This document shows, piece by piece, positions 8,490 through 16,083 of a DNA stretch of 37,721 nucleotides. Each line of letters opens with the position of its first letter. Position 1 is the first letter of the stretch. The notes under the pieces were generated by a model that saw nothing but the letters and a program-made list of their open reading frames with translations, was not told where the DNA came from and searched no databases. A program made the translations under genes and the position numbers. Source of the DNA: Prochlorococcus sp. AG-670-N10 (GTDB lineage Bacteria; Cyanobacteriota; Cyanobacteriia; PCC-6307; Cyanobiaceae); assembly GCA_003209065.1 (NCBI GenBank), contig QCSX01000015.1:1-37721 (forward strand). Direction: 5' to 3'.

Positions 8490-9200
8490 ATGAAAAATCT
8501 ACTAGAAGTAAAATCATTAAATACTTATTATGGGGAAAGCCATATCCTCAGAGATGTAGATTTAAACCTTAAATCTGGAGAAATGATCTGTTTAATAGGT
8601 AGAAATGGAGTAGGGAAAACCACTTTATTAAAATCATTAATAGGGCTATTAAAGGCAAAGAAAGGAGAAATAAACTTTATTGGAGAAAATATAAATAGAA
8701 AGGCCCCACATCAAAGAGCTAGAAAAGGAATGGCTTATGTGCCTCAAGGAAGAGAAATAATACCTTATCTGACTGTTGAAGAAAACTTAATGTTGGGAAT
8801 GGAATCGCTTCCTGGAGGCTTATCTAAAAATAAAAATATTGATTCAAGTATCTATGATTTATTTCCTATTTTAAAAGACTTTCTTTCAAGGAAAGGAGGT
8901 GATCTAAGTGGGGGACAACAACAACAACTTGCAATTGCTAGAGCACTTTTAGGTAAACCAAAATTATTGTTATTAGATGAACCTACTGAAGGAATTCAAC
9001 CAAATATAGTATTAGATATTGAAAACGCTATAAATCTTATAATTAAAGAAACTGGTATCGGAGTTTTATTAGTTGAACAACACTTACACTTTGTTAGACA
9101 GGCAAGTAGATATTATGCAATGCAAAGGGGAGGAATTGTTGCAAGTGGCCGTACAAGTGAATTAAGCCAAACAGTTATTGATAAATTTTTAAGTGTATAG
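8490..9200 (+). CDS. urtE: Urea ABC transporter ATPase UrtE
   Basis: ATP-binding subunit of LivF type, 236 residues. It begins LLEVKSLNTYYGESHILRDV, has Walker A GRNGVGKTTLLKSLIG, the Q-loop region MAYVPQGREIIPYLTVEENL, the signature LSGGQQQQLAIARALLGKP and Walker B LLLLDEPTEGIQPNIV. The phrase TEGIQPNIV is characteristic of UrtE/LivF. It is the last gene of urtABCDE, 2 bases after urtD. No strong terminator is visible downstream; the 30-base gap to the convergent microgene at 9231 is simply AT-rich. Confidence 0.95.
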   Translation: MKNLLEVKSLNTYYGESHILRDVDLNLKSGEMICLIGRNGVGKTTLLKSLIGLLKAKKGEINFIGENINRKAPHQRARKGMAYVPQGREIIPYLTVEENLMLGMESLPGGLSKNKNIDSSIYDLFPILKDFLSRKGGDLSGGQQQQLAIARALLGKPKLLLLDEPTEGIQPNIVLDIENAINLIIKETGIGVLLVEQHLHFVRQASRYYAMQRGGIVASGRTSELSQTVIDKFLSV

Positions 9201-9230
9201 TATTTAAACTTTCAAATATCTATTTAAATA

Positions 9231-9410
9231 TCATTTTTCGCATCTTATTAAATCAATACTATTAGGATGTGCATTTATATATTTATTAAATTCCATAGCT
9301 AATGTTCTGGCTTCATAAGCATCTAATGCATAAAAACAATTTTCTAATCTAAGATTTTGAAAATCCCTATAATGAACAGTATATGGTTTTAAAAAAGGCT
9401 TGTTATTCAT
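9231..9410 (-). CDS. Hypothetical microprotein, 59 aa
   Basis: Reading from ATG 9410-9408 to TGA 9231, this encodes MNNKPFLKPYTVHYRDFQNL... ending in INAHPNSIDLIRCEK. It is soluble, with mixed charge and no membrane segment. The central YALDAYEARTLAMEFN looks like an amphipathic helix. The pattern of a short beta-like N-terminus (YTVHYRDFQN) followed by 'ALDAYEARTLA' resembles small cyanobacterial proteins annotated only as hypothetical. It converges on urtE with 30 bases between stops. I assign no function; the regular amino-acid composition argues that it is truly coding. Confidence 0.65.
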   Translation of the reverse strand: MNNKPFLKPYTVHYRDFQNLRLENCFYALDAYEARTLAMEFNKYINAHPNSIDLIRCEK

Positions 9411-9543
9411 AAAATTTTAAATACGATTTCTTTGGATACTTTAACAATGCATAAATTATTTAATTAAAGGAATATGTTTTGTTGCTTTCAATATATTATC
9501 GATTAAATAAGTATAAAAATGATTCAAAGTTTTCAATTAAAGT

Positions 9544-9657
9544 TTAGTTTTTTGTGTTTTTTCTACTTTTTGTTTGTTTACCTTCAATTAAAAAAACAAA
9601 CTTTGATAATATCCCACCAAAGAAAGGAACCCATAATTTCTCATAAAAATATTTCAT
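9544..9657 (-). CDS. Possible microprotein, 37 aa
   Basis: ATG 9657-9655 opens a 37-residue frame: MKYFYEKLWVPFFGGILSKF, then a hydrophobic VFLIEG and a strongly basic tail KQTKSRKNTKN. This is a single short hydrophobic or amphipathic segment with a positive C-terminus, as in a membrane-surface peptide. It lies 12 bases after the stop of the 56-residue microgene at 9670-9840 on the same strand, so the two could be cotranscribed. At this size in AT-rich DNA chance cannot be excluded; the Trp, Pro and Gly pattern makes it more credible than random sequence. Confidence 0.45.
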   Translation of the reverse strand: MKYFYEKLWVPFFGGILSKFVFLIEGKQTKSRKNTKN

Positions 9658-9669
9658 AATTAAGAACTA

Positions 9670-9840
9670 TTATGCAGCACTAATCTCTTCATCACTATCC
9701 ATATTCTTTAATGAGTCAAGATCTATCGAATTAAAAAGATACTGCATCAAAAGAAGATCTAGCTCATTATTCAATAAATTAACCTCCGAAGAAATTAGAT
9801 CATCAACAAAATAGTTAAAGGTTTCCAGATCATTATCCAT
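9670..9840 (-). CDS. Acidic microprotein, 56 aa
   Basis: ATG 9840-9838 opens MDNDLETFNYFVDDLISSEV, continuing through NLLNNELDLLLMQYLFNSID to the tail DSDEEISAA. It is strongly acidic with Leu-rich heptad-like helices and no membrane segment, so it could be a small helical adaptor or protein-binding peptide. It lies just upstream of the basic microgene at 9544-9657 on the same strand. I do not recognise the family. The consistent acidic and leucine composition over 56 codons supports coding. Confidence 0.55.
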   Translation of the reverse strand: MDNDLETFNYFVDDLISSEVNLLNNELDLLLMQYLFNSIDLDSLKNMDSDEEISAA

Positions 9841-10262
9841 GAAAATAATCTATAGTTTTGATTATTATTAATCATATAAAATATAAAAGCTAATTAAATT
9901 TTAAAATCAAAATATTACTAAAGAATTTTTTATTTGATATACAATTTTTAAGTCTTAGAAAATTTTAAAAAGTTAAATAAATTTTTTAAATAAAAAGGAA
10001 ATTATTATAAATCCTTTTGAATAATAAATTTAAAATCAATACGAACTATAAAGCCAACTAGGATAAAAAAAATTCCTAAATATGAATTTAAAGAGAGATC
10101 CAATTTGATAAATTTTGCTTAAATATATTCTAGCCTATTAAATCAAATCATCAAATCTTAGATTTTACTTAGTTAAATAACAATAATTTATAAGCATTTA
10201 TATTTAATAAACGAATAAACTAAAAATATAAATTAAAGTTAATAATTAAAATTTCATACCCA
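9841..10262 (-). other. AT-rich interval, no secure gene
   Basis: About 420 bases of very AT-rich DNA (homopolymer A/T runs) between the microgenes at 9840 and 10263. No hairpin terminator or promoter of note stands out. On the minus strand a TTG at 10103-10101 opens 32 codons to a TAA at 10005, reading MDLSLNSYLGIFFILVGFIV followed by RIDFKFIIQKDL. This would be a credible single-pass membrane peptide, but the start is weak, so I leave it as a possibility only. Confidence 0.35.
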
Positions 10263-10415
10263 ATGCAGGAAATTTTACAAAGGGATCTTGGTTCAAGCTT
10301 ATTATCAATTTCAGTCATATTGGGATGGCTAGGCATAAGTTTTGTTTTCCTAAGAATATTAGCGATAACAATTAAAAAAATATTAGAAGCCGTACTCAAA
10401 AACTCAAATCAATGA
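10263..10415 (+). CDS. Single-pass membrane microprotein, 50 aa
   Basis: ATG 10263 opens MQEILQRDLGSSLLSISVIL, continuing GWLGISFVFLRILAITIKKI to a basic and amphipathic end LEAVLKNSNQ. A polar N-terminus, one hydrophobic helix (about residues 11-36) and a Lys-rich C-terminal side suggest an N-out or C-in membrane peptide. It precedes the DUF2862 gene at 10482 on the same strand by 66 bases. No family is recognised, but the topology is too regular for chance. Confidence 0.55.
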   Translation: MQEILQRDLGSSLLSISVILGWLGISFVFLRILAITIKKILEAVLKNSNQ

Positions 10416-10481
10416 TGATAAGAATTTATATTTAATTCTTTATCACAATTATAAAAATTAAATAGGTATAATAACTTATAA

Positions 10482-10877
10482 ATGACAATCCTAGATAAAG
10501 TAAAAATAGGAAACATCGTTAAGGTTAATCTAGAGCTTTCGAAAGATAGATTAACTAAAGAGACCATTGATGCAATAAACATCTCATCAGAATGTACTAT
10601 AAGTGATTTCAAAATTACTGATGGTAAAGGTATTGGAGTAATTTTAAACTTATCAAATGGGAAAAATGAGTGGTTTTTTGAGAATGAAATTCAAATTCTT
10701 GATGAGAAAGGCAACATAATAGAAAATGATGTAAATAAAATTAAAAATTCAGAAACTAATTTTATATTAAACTTAGTTAATAATATTAATTACGAACCTA
10801 AGTTTAAATCCAGTGAACTTTTAAATCCGATTAATTTTATAACTTGGCTTATTGCTTCATTAAAAGATATTTTATAA
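10482..10877 (+). CDS. DUF2862 domain protein
   Basis: 131 residues. The N-terminal half reads VKIGNIVKVNLELSKDRLTK, then ISDFKITDGKGIGVILNLSN and GKNEWFFENEIQILD. This matches the cyanobacterial DUF2862 pattern (KV-x-LRDR ... G-x-I-x-DFK-x-TDG-x-G-x-GV-x-L-x-DG ... WFFE-x-E) as I know it. DUF2862 proteins are small SH3-like beta barrels of unknown function found in cyanobacteria and plastid-bearing organisms. The C-terminal 50 residues are less conserved in type and end with a hydrophobic INFITWLIASLKDIL, which could touch a membrane. The gene is monocistronic or paired with the microgene at 10263. Confidence 0.7.
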   Translation: MTILDKVKIGNIVKVNLELSKDRLTKETIDAINISSECTISDFKITDGKGIGVILNLSNGKNEWFFENEIQILDEKGNIIENDVNKIKNSETNFILNLVNNINYEPKFKSSELLNPINFITWLIASLKDIL

Positions 10878-10960
10878 TTGATTTAATATTCAACTAAATA
10901 AATATATTTAGATTTTAAAAATTTATAGAATCCAAAATTAAAACTGAATTTTCAAATAAT

Positions 10961-11950
10961 ATGGAAGAGAATATTATTCAAGTTGAAAATTTATCAAAAT
11001 CATTTGATATTTCTTCAAAAAAACCTGGACTAAAAGGTACACTTAAGCATTTTTTTAAAAGAGAAACAAAAAGTATTGAGGTTATAAAAAATATAAATTT
11101 TGGAATAAAAAAAGGAGAGATAGTAGGTTTTCTAGGGGCTAATGGTGCTGGGAAAACAACCATTCTTAAAATACTCTGTGGTTTAATTTACCCAAGCCAA
11201 GGTAAGTTGTCGGTTGCAGGTAACCTGCCTTATAAAAGAAGGTCTAATTTCCTGAAAAATATAACATTAATAATGGGGCAAAAACAACAGCTAATTTGGG
11301 ATCTTCCTCCAATAGAATCTTTTTATTTAAATGCCGCAATTTATGACATAGAAAAATTTGAAGCTAAAAAAAGAATTAAAAAATTGTCAGATATGCTTGA
11401 GATTGAAGATGAGCTTTATATACCTGTTCGAAAATTATCTTTAGGTCAAAGAATGAAATCAGAATTATTGGCAGCTTTAATACATAAACCAAATATTTTA
11501 TTTTTAGATGAACCTACACTAGGCCTAGATATTAATGCTCAAAGGAATCTTAGAAAATTTCTACAAATTTATAATAAAGAAACAGATGCAACAATATGTC
11601 TAACTAGCCATTACATGAAAGACATTACATCTTTATGCAAAAGGGTAATATGTATTCATGAAGGATGTCTGACATATGATGGGAAACTGGAAAAACTATT
11701 AAAAAAAATATCCCCTGTCAAAGATATCCTAATTATTTGCAAGACTGAAAAAGATGCTATAGAACTAAGAAATTCAGGATTTATCATTAAAAATCAAAAT
11801 CAAAAAGAAATTACAATAACAATTAAAAAAAATTCTATTAAATCTACTTTAAAAAATATTCTTAACAAATTTGAAATCGAGGATCTTTATATAAATGAGC
11901 CTCCTGTCGATGAAATAATTGGAAATATTTTAGTAAAAAATAAAGTATAA
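10961..11950 (+). CDS. ABC-2 type exporter, ATP-binding subunit
   Basis: 329 residues. Walker A GANGAGKTT is at residues 59-67, the signature LSLGQRMKSELLAALIHKP is near residue 155, and Walker B NILFLDEPTLGLD follows, with the H-loop in TICLTSHYMKD. An N-terminal insertion (KPGLKGTLKHFFKRETKSIE) precedes the core, and a C-terminal domain of about 90 residues follows; this is the layout of the COG4586 family. Those ATPases pair with two dissimilar permeases of the COG4587 and COG3694 types, as here. In Synechocystis a transporter of this composition was reported to export methyl viologen; the natural substrate here is unknown. The stop is immediately followed by the ATG of the first permease (0-base gap). 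Confidence 0.88.
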   Translation: MEENIIQVENLSKSFDISSKKPGLKGTLKHFFKRETKSIEVIKNINFGIKKGEIVGFLGANGAGKTTILKILCGLIYPSQGKLSVAGNLPYKRRSNFLKNITLIMGQKQQLIWDLPPIESFYLNAAIYDIEKFEAKKRIKKLSDMLEIEDELYIPVRKLSLGQRMKSELLAALIHKPNILFLDEPTLGLDINAQRNLRKFLQIYNKETDATICLTSHYMKDITSLCKRVICIHEGCLTYDGKLEKLLKKISPVKDILIICKTEKDAIELRNSGFIIKNQNQKEITITIKKNSIKSTLKNILNKFEIEDLYINEPPVDEIIGNILVKNKV

Positions 11951-12742
11951 ATGTTTAATTTAAATAAAAATAAGCTAATAACATTATTAAAAGTACAGTA
12001 CTCAAATATGTTGGAATATAGAGTAGAAATAGCTTTATGGGCAATATCAGGAATAATACCTTTATTCATGCTCAATATATGGACAAACAATAACTTAAAT
12101 GAGTCTATTAACTTAAGTAATTTAATGCTATCTAGATATTTTTTGAGTGCGTTCTTTGTTAGGCAATTTTCCGTAGTTTGGGTTGTCTTTACTTTTGAAG
12201 AAGATGCTCTCTTGGGTAAAATTTCCCCATATTTGATTCAACCTCTAAACCCATTTTTTAGATACTTTGCTCAACACATAGCAGAGCAAATTACACGCTT
12301 CCCTTTTGCCATATTAATTGCGTTAATTTTTTTTCTAATAAATCCAGAAAGTGTATGGATACCAAGCTTTAGTCTATTCTTATTAGCATGTCTTTCTACA
12401 TTCTTTTCTTTTTTAATTCAATTTCTGATTCAATCAATTATTGCTTGCTTATGTTTTTGGACAGAAAAGGCTTCTTCAATAGAAAGATTGTTATTTATCC
12501 CAACTCTGTTCCTTTCAGGACTTTTAGCCCCAGTAATATCATTCCCAGAATATGTAAAATCATGGATATACATAACCCCATTCCCTTACTTAATAGATTT
12601 TCCAGCAAATATATTATCTGGGAATAATACAAACATAATTCCTGGATTTTTTATGCAGATATTTTGGATTTCACTTCTTTTCCCAATATTTAAAAGGACT
12701 TGGTCTCTCGGAACAAAAAAATATACAGCGATGGGTTCATGA
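11951..12742 (+). CDS. ABC-2 type exporter, permease subunit 1
   Basis: 263 residues with six probable membrane helices. It starts directly after the ATPase stop with MFNLNKNKLITLLKVQYSNM, then LEYRVEIALWAISGIIPLFM. The mid-section VWVVFTFEEDALLGKISPYL followed by IQPLNPFFRYFAQHIAEQ is the conserved cytoplasmic loop of COG4587-type permeases, which contacts the ATPase. Later SSIERLLFIPTLFLSGLLAP and SWIYITPFPYLIDFPANIL resemble the family's last periplasmic loop. Its stop overlaps the ATG of the second permease by 4 bases (ATGA), so the trio is translationally coupled. Confidence 0.85.
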   Translation: MFNLNKNKLITLLKVQYSNMLEYRVEIALWAISGIIPLFMLNIWTNNNLNESINLSNLMLSRYFLSAFFVRQFSVVWVVFTFEEDALLGKISPYLIQPLNPFFRYFAQHIAEQITRFPFAILIALIFFLINPESVWIPSFSLFLLACLSTFFSFLIQFLIQSIIACLCFWTEKASSIERLLFIPTLFLSGLLAPVISFPEYVKSWIYITPFPYLIDFPANILSGNNTNIIPGFFMQIFWISLLFPIFKRTWSLGTKKYTAMGS

Positions 12743-13533
12743 AAATAAGCAACTATATAAAAATTTATTCATTATTCTTAAGTACTTCCATAGCCTCAGA
12801 ATTGGAATATAAGACTAACGTAATAATTGACTTTATTACTGCAATTTTAAGCTTGATAGGTAGCATATTTTTACTAACTATTTTTTTCCAAAATACTGAT
12901 AATATAGGAGGTTGGAAATTTGAACAAGCTTTAATTATTCAAGGAATATATACAATTTTAAACGGAATTACTAATACTTGGTTTAATCCAAATCTTACAG
13001 AAATAGTTAAACATATCAGAGAAGGTACCTTAGATTTTATTCTTCTTAAACCTATAGATAGTCAATTTTTTATATCATTAAAAAAAATAGCACCTTCTGG
13101 ATTTTTAGAAATCATATTAGGTTTTGCATTACTAATTTATTGCATAAAAATTAATCAAATAACTATAAATTTAGGTTTTATAATTTTATGTCTGACAACA
13201 TTATGTTGTTCTGTTGGAATCCTTTATAGCTTATGGTTTTTAATATCCACAACAACAATTTGGTTTGTAAAAACATGGAATGCAACAGAAGTATTACGTT
13301 CTTTTCTTTATATAGGAAGATTTCCATTAAATTCCTTTTCAATTTCACTAAGAGTATTTTTTAGTATTTTTATTCCAATAGCATTCATCACTACAATCCC
13401 TTCTGAAGTATTCTTAGGTCTTGCCCAGTTATGGGAAATATTAATAGAAATAGTAGTTTCTGGAATATTTTTAATAGTTTCAAGAAAATTTTGGTTTTTT
13501 GCCCTGAAGTATTACACATCAGCTTCTAGTTAA
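12739..13533 (+). CDS. ABC-2 type exporter, permease subunit 2
   Basis: 264 residues from the ATG at 12739, which overlaps the preceding stop as ATGA. An in-frame upstream ATG at 12700 would add 13 residues read inside the previous gene and is less likely. COG3694-type hallmarks are SELEYKTNVIIDFITAILSL, GWKFEQALIIQGIYTILNGI, and the loop VKHIREGTLDFILLKPIDSQ (REG-x-LD-x-LL-x-KP). Further on are FLYIGRFPLNSFSISLRVFF and IAFITTIPSEVFLG, matching the P-x-x-x-F and TTIP-x-E motifs of the family. About six helices. It completes the exporter with its two upstream partners. Confidence 0.87.
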   Translation: MKISNYIKIYSLFLSTSIASELEYKTNVIIDFITAILSLIGSIFLLTIFFQNTDNIGGWKFEQALIIQGIYTILNGITNTWFNPNLTEIVKHIREGTLDFILLKPIDSQFFISLKKIAPSGFLEIILGFALLIYCIKINQITINLGFIILCLTTLCCSVGILYSLWFLISTTTIWFVKTWNATEVLRSFLYIGRFPLNSFSISLRVFFSIFIPIAFITTIPSEVFLGLAQLWEILIEIVVSGIFLIVSRKFWFFALKYYTSASS

Positions 13534-13536
13534 ATT

Positions 13537-13803
13537 TTATTTCACAATTTCTCTACATAAATCCCACATTCTTTGTTTCGTAGTTTGCTTAGTTAATTTT
13601 GATAACTTTTTGAAATTTAATGATGTCTTTTCGATGGTAATGAGCTTACAAAGAAAATTAATTTCATAATATCTAGAAATTGCCCCGATTTTAATTGAAA
13701 TGTTTGAGAAAATTACTATTAGTGAAATTATAGCAAAAGCTAAAAAAACAGAAAAAGAAGATTTCGAAAGGTCATCGTTTTGGGTTTTAACTTCGAATTT
13801 CAT
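13537..13803 (-). CDS. Hypothetical small membrane protein
   Basis: 88 residues from ATG 13803-13801 (MKFEVKTQNDDLSKSSFSVF), which overlaps the stop of the upstream gene by one base. An upstream start at 13827 would add eight residues antisense to nothing of note and is less likely. A single hydrophobic helix (SVFLAFAIISLIVIFSNISI, about residues 16-36) is followed by a Lys-rich segment and YYEINFLCKLITIEKTSLNF. The C-terminus is basic (KLTKQTTKQRMWDLCREIVK). It is converging with the exporter operon (3-base gap between stops) and coupled to the 75-residue gene before it. Function unknown. Confidence 0.6.
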   Translation of the reverse strand: MKFEVKTQNDDLSKSSFSVFLAFAIISLIVIFSNISIKIGAISRYYEINFLCKLITIEKTSLNFKKLSKLTKQTTKQRMWDLCREIVK

Positions 13804-14030
13804 TATTCCATAATGTGTTGAGGGCACTTAATAGCCGCAATAGCGATTGCTGCAACCTTGAAATTTTCTGATTTTTCAATAACTTTTTTAACTTCTAATG
13901 GGCCAAAATTATCGCTTGCATCACTATAAGAAAGAAGTAAAGATTTATAATTATCATGGCCTAAATTTCTATATTCACAGAAATTATCCCCAACAAAATT
14001 TAAAAGTGTAAGTAAAGTTAATTCAATCAT
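13803..14030 (-). CDS. Hypothetical protein, 75 aa
   Basis: Starts MIELTLLTLLNFVGDNFCEY, continues with RNLGHDNYKSLLLSYSDASD and ends KVAAIAIAAIKCPQHIME. It is a small soluble-looking protein with alternating helices: KKVIEKSENFKVAAIAIAAI is a likely amphipathic helix. The stop TAA overlaps the ATG of the next gene (TAATG), so the two are a translationally coupled pair. I do not recognise the family; composition is typical of real coding sequence in this genome. Confidence 0.6.
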   Translation of the reverse strand: MIELTLLTLLNFVGDNFCEYRNLGHDNYKSLLLSYSDASDNFGPLEVKKVIEKSENFKVAAIAIAAIKCPQHIME

Positions 14031-14194
14031 TAAATGTTTAGATTAATAAGCACTTTTTCGAATAATACATTGGATCTAGCCTTTAACAAGGACTTAACTT
14101 TAAAAAAATATCTTATTAGAAAAAATTTTTTCTTGATCAAATGCAATAATATTACTAATCATTATCAAGGTTGCTAAACTCTTTTAAAATCTCT

Positions 14195-14329
14195 AATCAA
14201 CACACTATCGGTAGTGTGTTTGTACAACTTTTTATGCACTACCTATGGGGGGGTTGCATTTTTATTGAAATTGGTTTAAAAAGGAAGTTCCCCATCACCT
14301 GGCCTCACGATTGTGAGGCCTTTTTTTTT
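14195..14329 (+). ncRNA. Candidate structured small RNA
   Basis: Three nested or serial structures lie in this otherwise gene-free interval. An 8-bp perfect stem ACACACTA/TAGTGTGT (14200-14219) closes a TCGG tetraloop. A run of seven G (14247-14253, from ATGGGG at 14245) can pair with CCCCAT at 14290-14295. A canonical Rho-independent terminator follows at 14301-14329. A G7 run is very rare in a genome this AT-rich. The layout of stem, long-range stem and terminator is what a trans-acting sRNA looks like; cyanobacterial Yfr-type RNAs are of this size, but I cannot match it to a named one. I see no secure promoter upstream, so the 5' end is a guess. Confidence 0.5.
14301..14329 (+). terminator. 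Rho-independent terminator
   Basis: Perfect 8-bp stem GGCCTCAC / GTGAGGCC with a GATT loop, followed by nine T. It is the strongest terminator in the window and sits downstream of no plus-strand protein gene (the nearest, at 13533, is 770 bases away with minus-strand genes in between). It therefore most likely ends an RNA gene transcribed from within about 14040-14200. Confidence 0.9.
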
Positions 14330-14439
14330 CTTTACATAACTTCTCATAATTATGAAGAAATCATTTTTATATAAAAGTATTTTCTAATACAGCATCAATC
14401 CAAAAAGATAATTTACATTGAAAGCCTAATAATTCTAAG

Positions 14440-14523
14440 ATGAATTTATCCTTACTAACAGCAACAGCTGCTTTTGGTCTTTTTATAACTACAACAGCAG
14501 TTTTAACTTCTGCCATAAATTGA
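14440..14523 (+). CDS. Possible membrane microprotein, 27 aa
   Basis: ATG 14440 opens MNLSLLTATAAFGLFITTTA, ending VLTSAIN. It is a single uninterrupted hydrophobic, Thr- and Ala-rich helix of the length of the tiny photosystem and cytochrome subunits of cyanobacteria, but I cannot match it to a named one. It starts 111 bases after the strong terminator at 14329 and ends 1 base before the decayed permease on the other strand. At this length the evidence is compositional only. Confidence 0.4.
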   Translation: MNLSLLTATAAFGLFITTTAVLTSAIN

Positions 14524-14524
14524 T

Positions 14525-15329
14525 TTATATCAAAGAGCCAATTGATTTTATCAACAAGCTAATTCCTACAAAAAGACATACAACTGTAAAAGTATTTTTA
14601 CTAAGTTTATTTCCTTTTAAGTTAGATAAATGAGTGACAAAATACTCTCCCGTAAAAGATCCTAATATAAGATTTACTAACAAATTTGTAGTTATAGAAA
14701 CAATTCTACTAAGACAATATGCACCTATCGCATTCCAGAAAATTCCTACTGAGAAAAAAGTCAAACCAACAGCCCTAAGAGAATCTATATCAAAAATTTT
14801 AATTAGTCATTAATAAACTAGTTCCTGAAGAAATAGAACAGTTAAGAATACGAATTAAGAAAATTGGTATAATAAATTTTAATTTCAAACGATAATTGTT
14901 ACTTTGTTCAATAGAATTCTGCCCTAAACTTGATTTAAGGAAAGAATATAATTATAAAAAAATTGAAAAAATTCCCAATATTAAATATAGATATTGCTCT
15001 GAAAGGAATTTCACAATTGATGCTCCCAAAATAACCCCAGGCGTTCCAAAAATTAATATTTACCAAAAAACATAAATATCATTCCTCAGAGATTTGAAGT
15101 TTATGATTGAACCTCCTAAACAAAGGTCAACTGTTGCGATTTTATGAGTAGCAAGAGCTTGATAATAAGGTATTCCAGATAAAAGCAAAGCAGGCAATTG
15201 AATTAAGCCTGCACCTCCACCTGAGATAGCAGAAAATGTATTAGAAATAAAAGAAATTATAAATATTAAGAAATTGATATGTAAATTAAAATCGTTCCAA
15301 ATTTTCAAAAAAATAAAGGTTATTAGCAT
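14525..15329 (-). pseudogene. Decayed TauE/SafE-family permease
   Basis: The minus strand encodes a TauE/SafE (COG0730) transporter broken into at least three pieces. The N-terminal part (from ATG 15329) has SAISGGGAGLIQLPALLLSG, then YYQALATHKIATVDLCLGG, matching the family's glycine-rich first helix and 'ALaT-x-K'. It stops at TAA 15062-15060. The same frame continues with GTPGVILGASIVKFLSEQYL, the PG-x-x-xGA motif, to a second TAA at 14954-14952, then to a third near 14812. The frame then shifts by one, continuing as IDSLRAVGLTFFSVGIFWNA to the final segment ISLLIKSIGSLI. The total span of about 800 bases is right for one intact 250-residue permease. Two in-frame stops plus a frameshift make function very unlikely. 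Confidence 0.88.
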
Positions 15330-15468
15330 TAAATATTATTTTTACTTCAAAAAAAATATTTTAATAATATATTATCAATACTTATAAATAATAAAAGTTG
15401 AAATTTTAAGGTTAGTCAAAAAAATTATAAAAAAAACTGTTATTATTTAATTTATTATCAAGAATATT

Positions 15469-15810
15469 ATGCATAAACAAGATGCAATTTACCTTGATCA
15501 GTTATGTCCCAAAATAAGCAATAAAAATTGGAGAGATTCATTACATAAATTAACTAAAAATAAATGTATATATTGTGGAAAACCATCTGAATCGCTTGAT
15601 CATTTACATCCGATGTCTAAAGGAGGTAAAAGTATTACAAGTAATTGTGTACCTTGTTGCTTATCTTGTAATGGTAAAAAATCTGATTCTGAAGTGCTTA
15701 ATTGGTACAGGAGTCAAAACTTCTATGATCCAAGAAGGTCTATGGCAATAAGAGCATGGTTTAATGATGATTTAAAGCTAGCAGAAGTCTTATTAAACTA
15801 TATAAATTAA
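15469..15810 (+). CDS. HNH endonuclease-like protein
   Basis: 113 residues. A zinc-ribbon HNH core is clear: C33-x2-C36 in NKCIYCGKPSES, then LDHLHPMSKGGKSITSNCVP with the catalytic His45 in DH and Asn59, followed by CCLSCNGKKSDSEVLNWYRS, where C64/C67 close the zinc site and NGKKSD is the third conserved element. A 28-residue N-terminal helix region precedes the core, and a helical C-terminus (FYDPRRSMAIRAWFNDDLKL) follows. This small stand-alone HNH form is found in many cyanobacteria without mobile-element context. No intron, intein or restriction gene is adjacent, so its role (DNA repair, genome maintenance) is unknown. Confidence 0.8.
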   Translation: MHKQDAIYLDQLCPKISNKNWRDSLHKLTKNKCIYCGKPSESLDHLHPMSKGGKSITSNCVPCCLSCNGKKSDSEVLNWYRSQNFYDPRRSMAIRAWFNDDLKLAEVLLNYIN

Positions 15811-15885
15811 TTTAATATTTTAATAGATATAAAATTTAGCCTAATCTCATATTCGTTGATAATAATTAGTTAGGACAAATTCTTG

Positions 15886-16074
15886 TTAAAAAAGATAACT
15901 TAATCCTATTGTTTTATTATCAATATTTGTGATATTAGAAAAATCATCTTTCCACATTATTGGGGATTCAATGATCTTTCTTTCTGGAGATTTAACTGAA
16001 AAAACGAAAGAAAAAACTACTAATATAGTAACCAAAATAACAATTATTACATTTTTATCAGGAATATTATTCAT
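15886..16074 (-). CDS. Small membrane-anchored protein, 62 aa
   Basis: MNNIPDKNVIIVILVTILVV opens a single helix (about residues 8-27, VIIVILVTILVVFSFVFSV), followed by KSPERKIIESPIMWKDDFSN and ITNIDNKTIGLSYLF. The short N-terminus and the polar C-terminus suggest an anchored protein with its tail on the outer face. It lies 9 bases downstream of the secreted two-cysteine protein at 16084-16485 on the same strand, so they are probably cotranscribed. Family not recognised. Confidence 0.6.
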   Translation of the reverse strand: MNNIPDKNVIIVILVTILVVFSFVFSVKSPERKIIESPIMWKDDFSNITNIDNKTIGLSYLF

Positions 16075-16083
16075 AAAATTAAT

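Noticed and set aside
14171..14374. 67-residue plus-strand frame
   Set aside because: It runs straight through the stem-loop and terminator at 14200-14329 and has a low-quality composition; the structured RNA explains the interval better.
15469..15810. HNH gene as part of a mobile intron, intein or restriction system
   Set aside because: No intron, intein or methylase gene adjoins it; the stand-alone form is widespread, so no mobile element is called.
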